A DNA stretch of 64,000 nucleotides from Cellulomonas sp. 73-145 (GTDB taxonomy: Bacteria; Actinomycetota; Actinomycetes; Actinomycetales; Cellulomonadaceae). The stretch is from positions 310,001-374,000 of the forward strand of contig MKTI01000006.1 in assembly GCA_001898185.1 (NCBI GenBank), given 5' to 3'. The notes beneath the pieces were generated by a model. It was given only the letters and a program-made list of their open reading frames with translations. It ran no database searches and was not told the origin of the DNA. How positions within the stretch are numbered: position 1 is the first letter of the stretch; each line of letters starts with the position of its first letter. The position numbers and the translations under genes were made by a program. Of the stretch, positions 6,843 to 15,405 are shown piece by piece.

Positions 6843-8924
6843 ATGGTGATGTCGGCGTCAGGTCGCACTGCTGGACGGGCGCATGAGGTTCGGTCGGGCC
6901 GTCGGACCGGGACCACGACGGCGGCCGTGCTGGCCATCGTCGGGCTCGGCATCGTCGGGTTCGCCGGGTGCTCGCCGCACCGCCCGACCCCGAAGGCGGA
7001 GGCCGACGCGCTCGCCGCTGCGCTGACGTCCGGCGACTTCACGCACGTCGCGCTCGCGGCCGGCGCACCGGACGCCGCCGCGCTGACCGCGGCACGGACT
7101 GCCGCGTTCACCGGCCTCGACGGCGCCGACCCCGCCGTGTCGGTCACCTCGGTGTCCGTCGACCCGAAGGACAGCACGAAGGCGACGGCGGGTCTGCACT
7201 GGGAGTGGGACCTGGGCACCGCGAAGCCCTGGACCTACGACGTGACGACGCAGCTCGACCTCGTCGAAGCCGGCGGGACGTCGGCGTGGAAGGCGCACTG
7301 GCGCACCTCCCTGCTCGCTCCGGACCTGGCCGACGGCGAGGTGCTCACGGAGCAGCGGGTGGCGGCCGAGCGCGGCACGGTGCTCGCGGGCAACGGCGAC
7401 GCGATCATCACGCAGCGGCCGGTGTGGCGGGTCGGCATCGACAAGACCCACGTGGACGCGTCGGGCCAGGACGCCGCCGCCCGAGCCCTGGCCACAGCCC
7501 TCGGCATGGACCCCGCGGCGTACGCCGCGCAGGTCGCGGCGGCCGGCCCCAAGGCGTTCGTCGAGGCGATCACCGTGCGGCAGGGGGACGCGACGTACGA
7601 CATCGGCGCGCTGCGCAAGCTGGCAGGCGTCAACACCGTGAACGACTCCCTGCCGCTGGCACCGACCCGCCTGTTCGCGCGGCCGATCCTCGGGCAGGTC
7701 GGCCAGGCGACCAAGGAGATCGTGGACGGCTCGCACGGCGCGATCGTCGCCGGCGACCTGGCGGGTCTCTCGGGGCTCGAGCGGCAGTACGACGAGCAGC
7801 TGCGCGGCAGGCCGGGGCTGACCGTCCTGGCCACGGCCGGTGCGGTGAAGCGACAGCTGTTCCACACCGACGCCGTGGCCGGGGTCCCGCTGCAGACCAC
7901 GCTCGACGTGCGGCTGCAGACGGTTGCTGAGCAGATCCTCGCTCCGGTGCAGGGCAACGCCGCGCTCGTCGTCCTCCGCCCGTCGACCGGCGAGATCCTG
8001 GCGGCGGCCAGCGGACCCAACGGCGACGGGACGTCGACCGCGACCGTCGGTCAGTACGCGCCGGGGTCGACGTTCAAGGTGGCCGGAGCCCTGGCGCTGC
8101 TGCGGGCGGGCCTGACCCCGGACAGCACCATGCCGTGCCCCGGCAAGGCCGTGGTCGACGGCTACGCCTTCAACAACGTCTCGGACTACCCCGCGTCGGC
8201 CCTCGGTGACATCCCGCTGCGCACCGCCTTCGCGCACTCGTGCAACACAGCCTTCGTCGGCCAGGCCGGGACCGTCGACGCGAACGCCCTGCTCGCGGCG
8301 GCACGCTCCCTGGGCCTGGACCCCGCCCCGTCGCTCGGCTTCCCGGCGTTCCTCGCCTCCGTGCCGACGGACTCGACCGGGACGGACCACGCGGCGTCGA
8401 TGATCGGTCAGGGTCGGGTGCTCGCCTCTCCGCTCGGCATGGTGACGGTGGCGGCGTCGGTCGCGGCCGGCCACACGGTGACGCCGGTGCTGGTCAAGGC
8501 CTCGGCGGGCACGGCGACGGCGGGCGCGAACGGTGCAGCCTCGGGTGGGACGAGCCCCTCGGCCTCGGCCTCGGCGTCGTCGTCCGGCGCCGCGGGCGCG
8601 GCGGTGCCCAGCCCGTCCTCGTCGGCCACCGAACCCGCGACCCCCGCCAAGCCCCTGACCCAGGAGGAGGCGACCACGTTGCGCACCCTGATGCGCGGGG
8701 TGGTCACCGACGGGACGGCGACGATGCTGCGCGACATCCCGGCACCCGAGGTGGACGCCAAGACCGGCACCGCGCAGTTCCAGGGTCCGCAGGGGCTGGC
8801 GAACCACGCGTGGATGATCGCGATCCACGGGGACCTCGCCGTGGCCGCCTTCGTCGAGACGGGTGACCTCGGGGCGACGACCGCGGGGCCGCTGGTGCAC
8901 CAGCTGCTCGTGGCGGCGGGCTGA
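6843..8924 (+). CDS. Penicillin-binding lipoprotein with MecA-like N-terminal domain (class B transpeptidase)
   Basis: This 693-residue class B penicillin-binding protein cross-links peptidoglycan outside the membrane. After an Arg-rich N-terminus and a hydrophobic helix comes the lipobox-like FAGCSP. An NTF2-like (MecA_N) domain covers about residues 45-160, then the dimerisation domain, then the transpeptidase. All three active-site motifs are present: STFK (409-412), SCN (466-468) and KTG (640-642). Between SCN and KTG lies a Ser/Ala/Gly/Pro-rich insert of about 60 residues, unusual inside the catalytic domain. ATG 6843 follows GAGGGGG; ATG 6849 is an alternative. Relatives are the actinobacterial penicillin-binding lipoproteins. 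Beta-lactam resistance is not implied by the fold alone. Confidence 0.92.
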   Translation: MVMSASGRTAGRAHEVRSGRRTGTTTAAVLAIVGLGIVGFAGCSPHRPTPKAEADALAAALTSGDFTHVALAAGAPDAAALTAARTAAFTGLDGADPAVSVTSVSVDPKDSTKATAGLHWEWDLGTAKPWTYDVTTQLDLVEAGGTSAWKAHWRTSLLAPDLADGEVLTEQRVAAERGTVLAGNGDAIITQRPVWRVGIDKTHVDASGQDAAARALATALGMDPAAYAAQVAAAGPKAFVEAITVRQGDATYDIGALRKLAGVNTVNDSLPLAPTRLFARPILGQVGQATKEIVDGSHGAIVAGDLAGLSGLERQYDEQLRGRPGLTVLATAGAVKRQLFHTDAVAGVPLQTTLDVRLQTVAEQILAPVQGNAALVVLRPSTGEILAAASGPNGDGTSTATVGQYAPGSTFKVAGALALLRAGLTPDSTMPCPGKAVVDGYAFNNVSDYPASALGDIPLRTAFAHSCNTAFVGQAGTVDANALLAAARSLGLDPAPSLGFPAFLASVPTDSTGTDHAASMIGQGRVLASPLGMVTVAASVAAGHTVTPVLVKASAGTATAGANGAASGGTSPSASASASSSGAAGAAVPSPSSSATEPATPAKPLTQEEATTLRTLMRGVVTDGTATMLRDIPAPEVDAKTGTAQFQGPQGLANHAWMIAIHGDLAVAAFVETGDLGATTAGPLVHQLLVAAG

Positions 8925-8939
8925 CCGGTGGCCGGACCT

Positions 8940-8945
8940 TACAGT
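8940..8945 (+). promoter_or_regulatory. -10 hexamer TACAGT of a leaderless transcript
   Basis: TACAGT ends 6 nt before ATG 8952, so transcription would start at or next to the start codon. There is no Shine-Dalgarno sequence, which supports leaderless translation. Confidence 0.55.
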
Positions 8946-8951
8946 TCCGGC

Positions 8952-9617
8952 ATGGACAGCCGGCCCGGCGCTCGCGCCGTTCATGCCATCACGTTCGCCG
9001 TCGCGGCGTTCGCCGTCGTGTTCCAGCTGGTGCTGGTGGTCCAGGGTCACTCGCCGCTCGCCCCGGAGCTTCGACCGACCACGGGCGAGGCGGTGCGACG
9101 GTTCTTCTCCTACTTCACCATCCAGTCCAACGTGCTGGTGGCGGTCACGGCGCTGGCGCCGGCGATCGGCCGGGGGCTGGGCAGCCGGTGGTGGGCGGTG
9201 GCTCGGCTCGCCGCGGTGGTCGGCATCACCGTCACCGGCGTGGTGCACCTGCTGCTGCTGCGGCCGATCCTGCACCTGACCGGCGTGGACTGGTGGGCGG
9301 ACCTGCTGCTGCACGCCGTCGTGCCCGTGCTCGCCCTGGTCGGCTGGCTGGTGCTCGGGCCCCGCGGTCGCGCCGAGCGCGGCGACGTGGCACCGGCACT
9401 GGCGTGGCCGGTGCTCTGGTTGGTGGCGACGTTGGCGCTCGGACCCGTCGTGCACTGGTACCCGTACCCGTTCCTCGACGTGTCGAAGCACGGGCTGGGC
9501 TCGGTCCTGCTGGTCTGCCTCGCGGTGGCCGTGCTCTTTGTCGGGCTCGCCCTGGGCGCCGTGGCCCTCGACCGCAGGCTGTCCGCGCCGGCCGAGGTCG
9601 TCCCGGTCCGTCCCTGA
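8952..9617 (+). CDS. Pr6Pr family membrane protein
   Basis: This 221-residue integral membrane protein has about six hydrophobic helices and the pattern of the Pr6Pr family: FSYFTIQSNVLVAV near residue 55, then GVVHLLLLRP, LLLHAVVPVLAL and VHWYPYPFLDVSKHGLG, where conserved His and Tyr residues sit in or near the membrane. The family's function is not known. ATG 8952 is preferred to GTG 8928 because a TACAGT hexamer lies exactly 6 nt upstream. It starts 27 nt after the penicillin-binding protein gene but appears to have its own promoter. Confidence 0.8.
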   Translation: MDSRPGARAVHAITFAVAAFAVVFQLVLVVQGHSPLAPELRPTTGEAVRRFFSYFTIQSNVLVAVTALAPAIGRGLGSRWWAVARLAAVVGITVTGVVHLLLLRPILHLTGVDWWADLLLHAVVPVLALVGWLVLGPRGRAERGDVAPALAWPVLWLVATLALGPVVHWYPYPFLDVSKHGLGSVLLVCLAVAVLFVGLALGAVALDRRLSAPAEVVPVRP

Positions 9618-9627
9618 CCGTTGGCCC

Positions 9628-9660
9628 GCCGCCGTCGCCCGGCTCCGGTGCCGCGGCGGC
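9628..9660. terminator. Possible bidirectional terminator
   Basis: GCCGCCG (9628-9634) pairs with CGGCGGC (9654-9660) across a 19-nt loop that itself contains complementary CCGG segments. It lies between two convergent genes. No T-run is present. Confidence 0.4.
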
Positions 9661-10457
9661 TACGGGCGGTTGTAGCTGCAGGCCGACAGGGGCAGGTGCA
9701 GGGTGCTGCGCAGCCGCGAGCTGGCGAGGGCCCGCTCGTTGTTCAGCGTCCGGTCCTGCTCCTGGTTCGCCGACAGGTAGCCGGGGTTCTGCGACGCCGT
9801 CTGGACGAACGCGTCGTACTGCTCGATCGCCGTCATCAGCCCGTCGGCGGCCGGCCGCTGAGACGCGGAGAACGGGATGGTCTTGAGCGCCGCGAGGAAC
9901 TTCTCGTCGCCCTCCAGCTGCAGCACCATCTGGTCCGGCCGGACCTTCATGTCCTGGGACTGGATCGTGTTGCTCATTGCGGACCACTCGGGGTAGGACG
10001 CGTTGACCGCGCGGACGTACGCCGTGGTCGCGGCGGAGGCGCCGAACGGAGCGCGCTCCGAACCGCAGGCGGCGTGCTGCTGCCGGACGACGGGCAGCGC
10101 GATGGCGCCCATGACGACGATGAAGAGGAGCACGCCGAGCCCGACGAGCCACGGCAGTGCCCGCGAGGAGCGGCGGGGCGGCGGGGCGAGGTACGGCCGG
10201 TAAGGCTGCGCGTAGCCCTGCGGGTACGGCTGCTGGTACGGCGAACCGTAGGGCGGGTAGCCGGGCTGCGCCGGCGGCTGGTAGGGCTGCTGGGCCGGCG
10301 GCTGGTACGGCGAGCCGTACGGCTGCTGCGCCGGCTGGCCGTAGGGCTGGGCGCTCGGCGGCGCGTACGGCTGGGCGCTCGGCGGCGTGAACGGCGGCGG
10401 GGCCGGCTGGCCGTAGGGCTGCTGGTCAGGGGGCTGGGGCTCGTACGGCCACGTCAC
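9660..10457 (-). CDS. Pro/Tyr/Gln-rich single-pass membrane protein of unknown function
   Basis: The first 95 residues of this 265-residue protein are low-complexity Pro/Gln/Tyr repeats (QPYG, SAQPY, PPAQQPY units). One membrane helix follows (PWLVGLGVLLFIVVMGAIAL), then a soluble domain of about 140 residues, probably extracellular. The design (Pro-rich cytoplasmic tail, one helix, small domain) is common among actinobacterial envelope proteins, but I do not recognise the C-terminal domain. The GTG start at 10457 is supported by TACCGT ending 6 nt upstream. A cysteine after the helix and one near the C-terminus could form a disulphide bond. Confidence 0.75.
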   Translation of the reverse strand: MTWPYEPQPPDQQPYGQPAPPPFTPPSAQPYAPPSAQPYGQPAQQPYGSPYQPPAQQPYQPPAQPGYPPYGSPYQQPYPQGYAQPYRPYLAPPPRRSSRALPWLVGLGVLLFIVVMGAIALPVVRQQHAACGSERAPFGASAATTAYVRAVNASYPEWSAMSNTIQSQDMKVRPDQMVLQLEGDEKFLAALKTIPFSASQRPAADGLMTAIEQYDAFVQTASQNPGYLSANQEQDRTLNNERALASSRLRSTLHLPLSACSYNRP

Positions 10458-10463
10458 GGCGTC

Positions 10464-10469
10464 ACGGTA
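10464..10469 (-). promoter_or_regulatory. -10 hexamer TACCGT of a leaderless transcript
   Basis: On the minus strand TACCGT ends 6 nt before GTG 10457, and no ribosome binding site is present. Confidence 0.5.
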
Positions 10470-10529
10470 GGACGGTGACTGCCGCAGGGGGACGCGTTCG
10501 GGTGAGCAGGCCCGTCGCGGGGCCCGATT

Positions 10530-11063
10530 TCATCCGGCAGTGGCGGGCGCCAGGTCCAGACGGAAGTACGCGCTGTGCGGATCGGGCCGGTAGTCGCCGA
10601 ACGGTCCGCACGGGACGAACCCGGCTCGCGTGTACAGGCGATGGGCCGGTGCGAAGAAGTCGTGCGTGCCCGTCTCGAGGTGCACCGTCCGGTAGCCGCG
10701 GGCGGTCGCCTCCGCCAGGGCGGTGTCGAGCAGGGCGGTGCCGATGCCGCGGCCGCGGGCCGCCGGGGCGGTCCGCATGGACTTCAGCTCGCCGCCGGTC
10801 GGGTGCAGCTCCTTGAGGGCGACGGTGCCGAGCAGCGTCCCGTCCGACGTGCGGGCGGTCCAGAACGTCAACGCCGGCGCCGTCAGCGCCGAGGGGTCGA
10901 GGGCGTGCACCGACTTGGCCGGCGAGGTGGCGTGCATGTCGTTCAGGTGGTCCTGGAGCAGGGCGACGACGTCGGGGCGCAGCGGGTCGTCCATCGAGAC
11001 GGTCACGGAGGTCGGCTGCGCGGTCGGCTCGGCGGTCCGGTCGTCGTGCTGGGCGAGATCCAT
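10530..11063 (-). CDS. GNAT family N-acetyltransferase
   Basis: This 177-residue acetyl-CoA-dependent acetyltransferase shows the GNAT fold. The acetyl-CoA pyrophosphate loop is RTAPAARGRGIGTALL (R-G-R-G-I-G), preceded by the beta-strand LGTVALKEL and followed by HRLYTRAGFVPCGPF, the conserved motif B. The N-terminus (PLRPDVVALLQDHLNDMHATSPAKSVHALD) resembles GNAT proteins of the PanZ/YsnE-like group. The substrate is unknown. CAGGAT ends 6 nt before the ATG, a near match to the leaderless pattern. It is one of several co-oriented single genes here. Confidence 0.88.
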   Translation of the reverse strand: MDLAQHDDRTAEPTAQPTSVTVSMDDPLRPDVVALLQDHLNDMHATSPAKSVHALDPSALTAPALTFWTARTSDGTLLGTVALKELHPTGGELKSMRTAPAARGRGIGTALLDTALAEATARGYRTVHLETGTHDFFAPAHRLYTRAGFVPCGPFGDYRPDPHSAYFRLDLAPATAG

Positions 11064-11194
11064 CCGACCATCCTGCAGGGCACCCGTGGTCCATCCGCAA
11101 CCGGGCAGGCGGCTGACCGAACGAGTCGGTCCGGTCCAGGCGAACGGGCCGGTCCGGCTGCCGTTCGACCCGGCGAGACCGGTCCGGCTCGCGC

Positions 11195-11818
11195 TCAGCC
11201 GCGCTGCCGGGCCTCGAGGAACCCGCGCGCCAGCACGTGCCCGGCCAGGTGCGGCACCAGGTGCCGGACGGCGGTGGCGTGCGAGTCACCCGCCGCACGC
11301 TCGTCCTGCGCCCGGGCGATGGCGGCCGCCAGCAGCTCGTCGGGCACCGCCGTGTCCAGGGCGAACAGGTGGAAGCCGTACCGGTGGTCGCCGTGACCGG
11401 GCAGCGGCCGCGGGCCGTGGTAGCCGGTGCGGCCGCGCCGGTCCGGCAGCCAGCGGATGCCCGGCCGGTCCGGCACCAGCTCGCCCTCGGCCACTCCGGT
11501 CAGCTCGGCAGGGAGCAGGGCGGTGAGGTGGATCCCCGGCTCGGCGAAGGGGACATCGACGTCCTCCATCACCAGCAGCAGCTCCGCGGTGCCCGCAGGG
11601 ACCGGCGCCCAGCGCAGCTCCGGCGAGAGGTTGGGTCCGCGTCCGAGGCCGGAGTGCCGGCGGTCGATCACCCCGCCGTGCGGGAACGCCGGGCTGGTCA
11701 GCTCGATCGTCGTCGTGCTGGCGAGCTCCGGGGCGTGGCGGAGGCTGCGCTTGGGTCCGGGGCGGCGGCCGCGCAGGGCGATGCCGAGCGGCCAGAGCCA
11801 GAGGTCGCGATGGGGCAC
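11195..11818 (-). CDS. YbhB/YbcL family Raf-kinase-inhibitor-like protein (PEBP fold)
   Basis: This 207-residue protein has the phosphatidylethanolamine-binding protein fold. Signatures are SPELRWAPVPAGTAELLLVMEDVD (with the DVD ligand-site element) and GYHGPRPLPGHGDHRYGFHLFALD, which matches the conserved GPxPP...HRY motif. Bacterial YbhB/YbcL proteins have no settled role. The N-terminus contains an extra basic segment (about residues 10-30) before the usual fold. The GTG start is preceded by GGAGGACCCT. The MarR gene lies 64 bp upstream on the same strand, but no functional link is evident. Confidence 0.9.
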   Translation of the reverse strand: MPHRDLWLWPLGIALRGRRPGPKRSLRHAPELASTTTIELTSPAFPHGGVIDRRHSGLGRGPNLSPELRWAPVPAGTAELLLVMEDVDVPFAEPGIHLTALLPAELTGVAEGELVPDRPGIRWLPDRRGRTGYHGPRPLPGHGDHRYGFHLFALDTAVPDELLAAAIARAQDERAAGDSHATAVRHLVPHLAGHVLARGFLEARQRG

Positions 11819-11882
11819 AGGGTCCTCCGGTGGGGGGCGGGGCTGGTCGGCAGGCTGTGGGCGGGTCGGTCGGGTGCAGCGG

Positions 11883-12362
11883 TCAGGAGTCGGCGATGCG
11901 TTCCAGCACCTCGGCGGCGCGAGAGAGCACGGCCCGCTCGTCGTCGGTCAGCTCGGCCAGGCGGCCGTTGAGCCAACCGACCCGCTGGGCGCGGACCTCG
12001 CTGGCCAGGCGGTCACCCTCGGTGGTCAGGGAGAACAGGACGCGCCGGCCGTCGTGCGGGTCGCGCGCCCGGACCGCGAGGCCGCCCGCCGTGAGGCGGT
12101 TCACCGTCTGGCTCATGGAACCGGGCGTGACGTGCGCCCGGTCGCTGAGCTCGGACAGGGAGAGCGGACCGGCCTTGAGCAGCTGCGTCAGCGCGAAGAC
12201 CGCCGCATCGCCGATCTCGCCGTGCGCCCGTTCGGAGCGGAACCGGCTGTAGAGGTGGGCGACCGCGGCGCGCACGCGCCCGCTGAGCTCGGAGATCGCC
12301 TCAGGGGCGGGCTCGGGGGTCACCTCGGGGATGGCGTCGGTCGCTCGGTCTCGCACAATCAC
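11883..12362 (-). CDS. MarR family transcriptional regulator
   Basis: This 159-residue winged-helix regulator shows the MarR pattern: LSELSDRAHVTPGSMSQTVNRL (helix-turn-helix) followed by the wing DPHDGRRVLFSLTTEGDRL. It is divergent from the adjacent MFS drug-type transporter, the classic arrangement in which MarR represses the exporter and itself until a ligand binds. GTG 12362 is used; a second GTG at 12356 lies 8 nt after the minus-strand hexamer TATACT and may be the true leaderless start. An A/T-rich dyad in the shared promoter region is the likely operator. Confidence 0.92.
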   Translation of the reverse strand: MIVRDRATDAIPEVTPEPAPEAISELSGRVRAAVAHLYSRFRSERAHGEIGDAAVFALTQLLKAGPLSLSELSDRAHVTPGSMSQTVNRLTAGGLAVRARDPHDGRRVLFSLTTEGDRLASEVRAQRVGWLNGRLAELTDDERAVLSRAAEVLERIADS

Positions 12363-12375
12363 TTAGTATATCGAA
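12363..12375. promoter_or_regulatory. Candidate MarR operator and divergent promoter
   Basis: The 13-bp A/T-rich stretch TTAGTATATCGAA is an imperfect dyad and includes TATACT, a good -10 for the marR gene on the minus strand. A related half (TAGTA-CGAAA) recurs about 22 bp to the right. It stands out sharply from the GC-rich surroundings. Confidence 0.45.
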
Positions 12376-12438
12376 AGAGATGCTGAGTAGTACGAAACAT
12401 CGGTCCGCGCGCATGCCGGGACCGCGAGCCCCGGGGGT

Positions 12439-13923
12439 GTGATGACCAGGACGGACGAGCCGCACGGGCCCGACCAGCGCCAGTCCGACGAGCAGCGCCA
12501 GTCCGACGAGCAGCGCCAGCCGGACCAGCCGGTCTCGCCGGCGCAGCGGTCGAACCCGTTCGGCTGGCGGTTCAGCCTGCCGCTGCTGCTGGGCTCGACC
12601 CTGAACCCGATCAACAGCTCGATGATCGCCGTCGGTCTCGTGTCGATCGCCGCCGACTTCCGCACCGGCCCCGCCGCCACGGCGTCGCTGGTCTCGGTGC
12701 TCTACCTGTGCAGCGCCGTGATGCAGCCGACCATGGGGAAGCTGTCCACCCTGTTCGGCCCTCGGCGGGTGTTCCAGGCCGGGGTCGCGGTGCTGCTGAT
12801 CGGCGGGGTCGTCGGCGGCCTGGCCCTGAACCTGGGCGTGCTGCTCCTCTCGCGCGCGCTGATCGGCGTCGGCACCTCGGCGTGCTACCCGACGGCGATG
12901 GCGCTGGTCCGCCGTCGCGCGAGGACGACGGGTGCCGGGGTGCCGAGCCGGGTGCTCGGCAGCTTCTCGATCGCGGCGCAGATCACCGTAGTGATCGGCC
13001 TGCCGCTCGGCGGCGTGCTGGCCGGCTCGTTCGGCTGGCGGGCGCTGTTCTGGGTCAACGTGCCGCTCGCGGCGCTGGTGATCGCGTTCGCGGCGGTCGC
13101 GGTGGAGCGGGACGAGCAGCTGCCGCGACGCGGTACGGCGGCGACCGTGGCGGCCCTCGACCTGCCCGGCATCGCGCTGTTCGCCGGCACGGTGGTGGCG
13201 CTGCTCGTCTTCCTCGGCGACCTGTCCCGGCCGCGGTGGTGGCTGCTCGCCGTGGCCGTCGTGCTCGGCGTGCTGCTCGTCGTCCGCGAGCGCCGCACCG
13301 CCACGCCCCTGCTCGACGTGGTGCTGCTGGCCCGGGACCGGCCGCTGCAGCGGACCTACGGCCGGCAGCTCCTCGCCGGGCTCGGCATGTACACGGCGCT
13401 GTACGGAGCCAGCCAGTGGCTCGAGGCCGCCGGCGGGTACGCGCCGGCGCAGGTGGGGCTGATCATGCTGCCGCTCTCGCTGGCCAGCATCGGCGCCGCA
13501 CGGCTGGTGTCCACCCGCGGCTGGGTGCGCGCCCCTCTCGTGGTCGGCGCCGTGATGCTGATCGCCAGCGGGGCGGTGATGCAGGTGGTGCACGGGCGCT
13601 CGCCGATCGTCCTGCTGGTCGCCATGTCCGTGCTGTTCGGCCTCTCCAGCGGCTTCAGCAACGTGTCGAACCAGACGGCGCTGTACGTCCAGACGGCCGA
13701 CGCCGACATCGCCACCGCGTCGGGCCTGTCCCGGACGTTCGCCTACGTCGGCGCGATCTTCAGCTCCAGCCTGATCGGGCTGACCTTCGGCCCCCGGGTG
13801 TCCGACCACGGCTTCCACCTGCTCGGCTGGGCGGTGGTGGGCATCGGCACCGCATCGCTCCTGCTCACGGGCCTGGACCGGGCGATCCCCGGCCGGGTCG
13901 CGGTGCGCCGGCCCACCGCCTGA
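12439..13923 (+). CDS. MFS multidrug-type exporter, DHA2 (14-helix) family
   Basis: This 494-residue polytopic protein belongs to the EmrB/QacA-like major facilitator group, proton-driven exporters of drugs or metabolites. The start of the fold ([21 protein letters not shown]), motif A-like [14 protein letters not shown] and motif C-like [28 protein letters not shown] are clear, and about fourteen helices can be counted. The hydrophilic N-terminus contains an 18-bp tandem repeat (12478-12531, three copies), giving RQSDEQ units. GTG 12439 and ATG 12442 are both possible starts. It is divergent from the MarR regulator and presumably controlled by it. The substrate cannot be predicted. Confidence 0.9.
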   Translation: MMTRTDEPHGPDQRQSDEQRQSDEQRQPDQPVSPAQRSNPFGWRFSLPLLLGSTLNPINSSMIAVGLVSIAADFRTGPAATASLVSVLYLCSAVMQPTMGKLSTLFGPRRVFQAGVAVLLIGGVVGGLALNLGVLLLSRALIGVGTSACYPTAMALVRRRARTTGAGVPSRVLGSFSIAAQITVVIGLPLGGVLAGSFGWRALFWVNVPLAALVIAFAAVAVERDEQLPRRGTAATVAALDLPGIALFAGTVVALLVFLGDLSRPRWWLLAVAVVLGVLLVVRERRTATPLLDVVLLARDRPLQRTYGRQLLAGLGMYTALYGASQWLEAAGGYAPAQVGLIMLPLSLASIGAARLVSTRGWVRAPLVVGAVMLIASGAVMQVVHGRSPIVLLVAMSVLFGLSSGFSNVSNQTALYVQTADADIATASGLSRTFAYVGAIFSSSLIGLTFGPRVSDHGFHLLGWAVVGIGTASLLLTGLDRAIPGRVAVRRPTA

Positions 13924-14029
13924 CCGGCGGTTGTCCCGGTCCGTCGACCCCGACAGACTTGCCGTACCTGGCCCGCACGGACCCGGTGGGCGGCCCGCCG
14001 CGAGCGGGTGCGGACGAGGGACGACGACG

Positions 14030-15166
14030 ATGGCACGCAGCAGCAAGCCCAAGCGGGTCGGCATCCTCACCGCCGGTGGCGACAGCCCCGGCCTCAACGC
14101 GGCGATCCGCGGGTTCGGCAAGACCGCCATCGGCCACTACGGCATGGAGCTGATCGGGTTCCGCGACGGCATCACCGGCCTGGTGGAGAACCACTGGGTG
14201 GACCTGGACGCCCATGCGCTGTCCGGCATCCTCACGGTCGGCGGCACGATCCTGGGCACCAGCCGGGACAAGGTGCACCGCATGGTGGTCGACGGCGAGG
14301 TGCGGGACATGGTGCCGACCGTCGTGGAGAACTACGCGGCACTGGGCCTCGACGCCCTGATCATGCTGGGCGGCGGCGGCACGGCGAAGAACGCGATGCG
14401 CCTGGTCGACGCGGGGCTCAACGTGCTGCACCTGCCGAAGACGATCGACAACGACATCGCCTGCACCGACACGTCGTTCGGGTTCGCCACCGCGATGGAG
14501 ATCGCCACGGACGCCCTGGACCGGGTGCACAGCACGGCCCACAGCCACCACCGGATCATCCTCACGGAGATCATGGGGCACCGGGCCGGCTGGCTGACGC
14601 TCGGCGCCGGGCTGGCCGGCGGTGCCGACGTGATCCTGATCCCGGAGATCCCGTACACGGTCGACGCGATCGCGCAGACGATCAAGACGAGGACGGCGCG
14701 CGGCTCCAACTTCTCGGTGGTGGCCGTCGCGGAGGGTGCTCGGGACGTCGACGACACCGCCGACTACCAGGCGGCCCTGCTGCTGGCGCGGTCCGCCAAG
14801 ACCGGTGAGGCGCAGCGCGCCGCGCAGGCCCATCTGGCCCACGTCGAGGACGCCCAGCGCGAGCACACCTTCCGGCTGGCCCGCGAGCTGGAGGCCGCCA
14901 CCGGCCTGGAGTCGCGCGTGACGATCCTCGGCTACGTGCAGCGCGGCGGCACGCCGTGCGCCGCGGACCGCCTGCTGGCCACCCGGCTGGGGGCGGCCGC
15001 CGCCGACCTGGTGGCCAACGGGGAGTTCGGCGTGATGGTGGCCGCACGCGGCGAGGGCACCGAGGCGGTACCGCTCTCCGAGGTGGCCGGCAAGGTCAAG
15101 CTGGTGCCGACGGACCACGCGTGGATCGCCGCGGCGCGGCAGGTGGGGACGGGCCTCGGAGACTGA
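14030..15166 (+). CDS. pfkA: 6-phosphofructokinase (PfkA family)
   Basis: This 378-residue enzyme phosphorylates fructose 6-phosphate to the 1,6-bisphosphate in glycolysis. The N-terminal loop [13 protein letters not shown], the substrate loop PKTIDNDI (catalytic Asp in TIDND), [10 protein letters not shown] and [13 protein letters not shown] are family signatures. Two points bear on the phosphoryl donor. The usual GGDGT motif reads GGGGT, so the Mg-binding Asp (Asp103 in E. coli) is Gly. PKTIDND has Lys where classic ATP enzymes have Gly, as in actinobacterial and PPi-dependent groups. The donor (ATP or pyrophosphate) is therefore uncertain. ATG 14030 lies after GAGGG and just before the conserved N-terminus. 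Confidence 0.9.
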   Translation: MARSSKPKRVGILTAGGDSPGLNAAIRGFGKTAIGHYGMELIGFRDGITGLVENHWVDLDAHALSGILTVGGTILGTSRDKVHRMVVDGEVRDMVPTVVENYAALGLDALIMLGGGGTAKNAMRLVDAGLNVLHLPKTIDNDIACTDTSFGFATAMEIATDALDRVHSTAHSHHRIILTEIMGHRAGWLTLGAGLAGGADVILIPEIPYTVDAIAQTIKTRTARGSNFSVVAVAEGARDVDDTADYQAALLLARSAKTGEAQRAAQAHLAHVEDAQREHTFRLARELEAATGLESRVTILGYVQRGGTPCAADRLLATRLGAAAADLVANGEFGVMVAARGEGTEAVPLSEVAGKVKLVPTDHAWIAAARQVGTGLGD

Positions 15167-15169
15167 CTA

Positions 15170-15202
15170 GGGGACCGACTGGGGACTGACTGGGGACTGA
15201 CG
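15170..15202 (+). repeat. Three tandem 11-bp units just after pfkA
   Basis: The unit GGGGACTGACT occurs three times in tandem (15170-15180, 15181-15191, 15192-15202) with single-base differences, beginning four bases after the pfkA stop. It is probably replication slippage; no regulatory role is evident. Confidence 0.8.
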
Positions 15203-15405
15203 CCGGTCACGGCACTCCCCTCGGACCTGGCGGACTTGTCCCGGCAACATCCGCAGGACCTGCACATCTGCTGTCCTACGGTGGTCGGTGGCGCTGTCTC
15301 CAGGGGCCTCCGGTGGGGGCCGGTGCAGGTTCCGGCCCCGGGGCGAGACGGCGTGCCCCGCGCCTCGGTCCTGAGGTGCTCCCGAGCACGTGAGGCCCCG
15401 CCACC

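Noticed and set aside
6858..9491. Long minus-strand frame opposite the penicillin-binding protein gene
   Set aside because: Composition is Arg/His/Gly-rich with no domain; the plus strand has all transpeptidase motifs.
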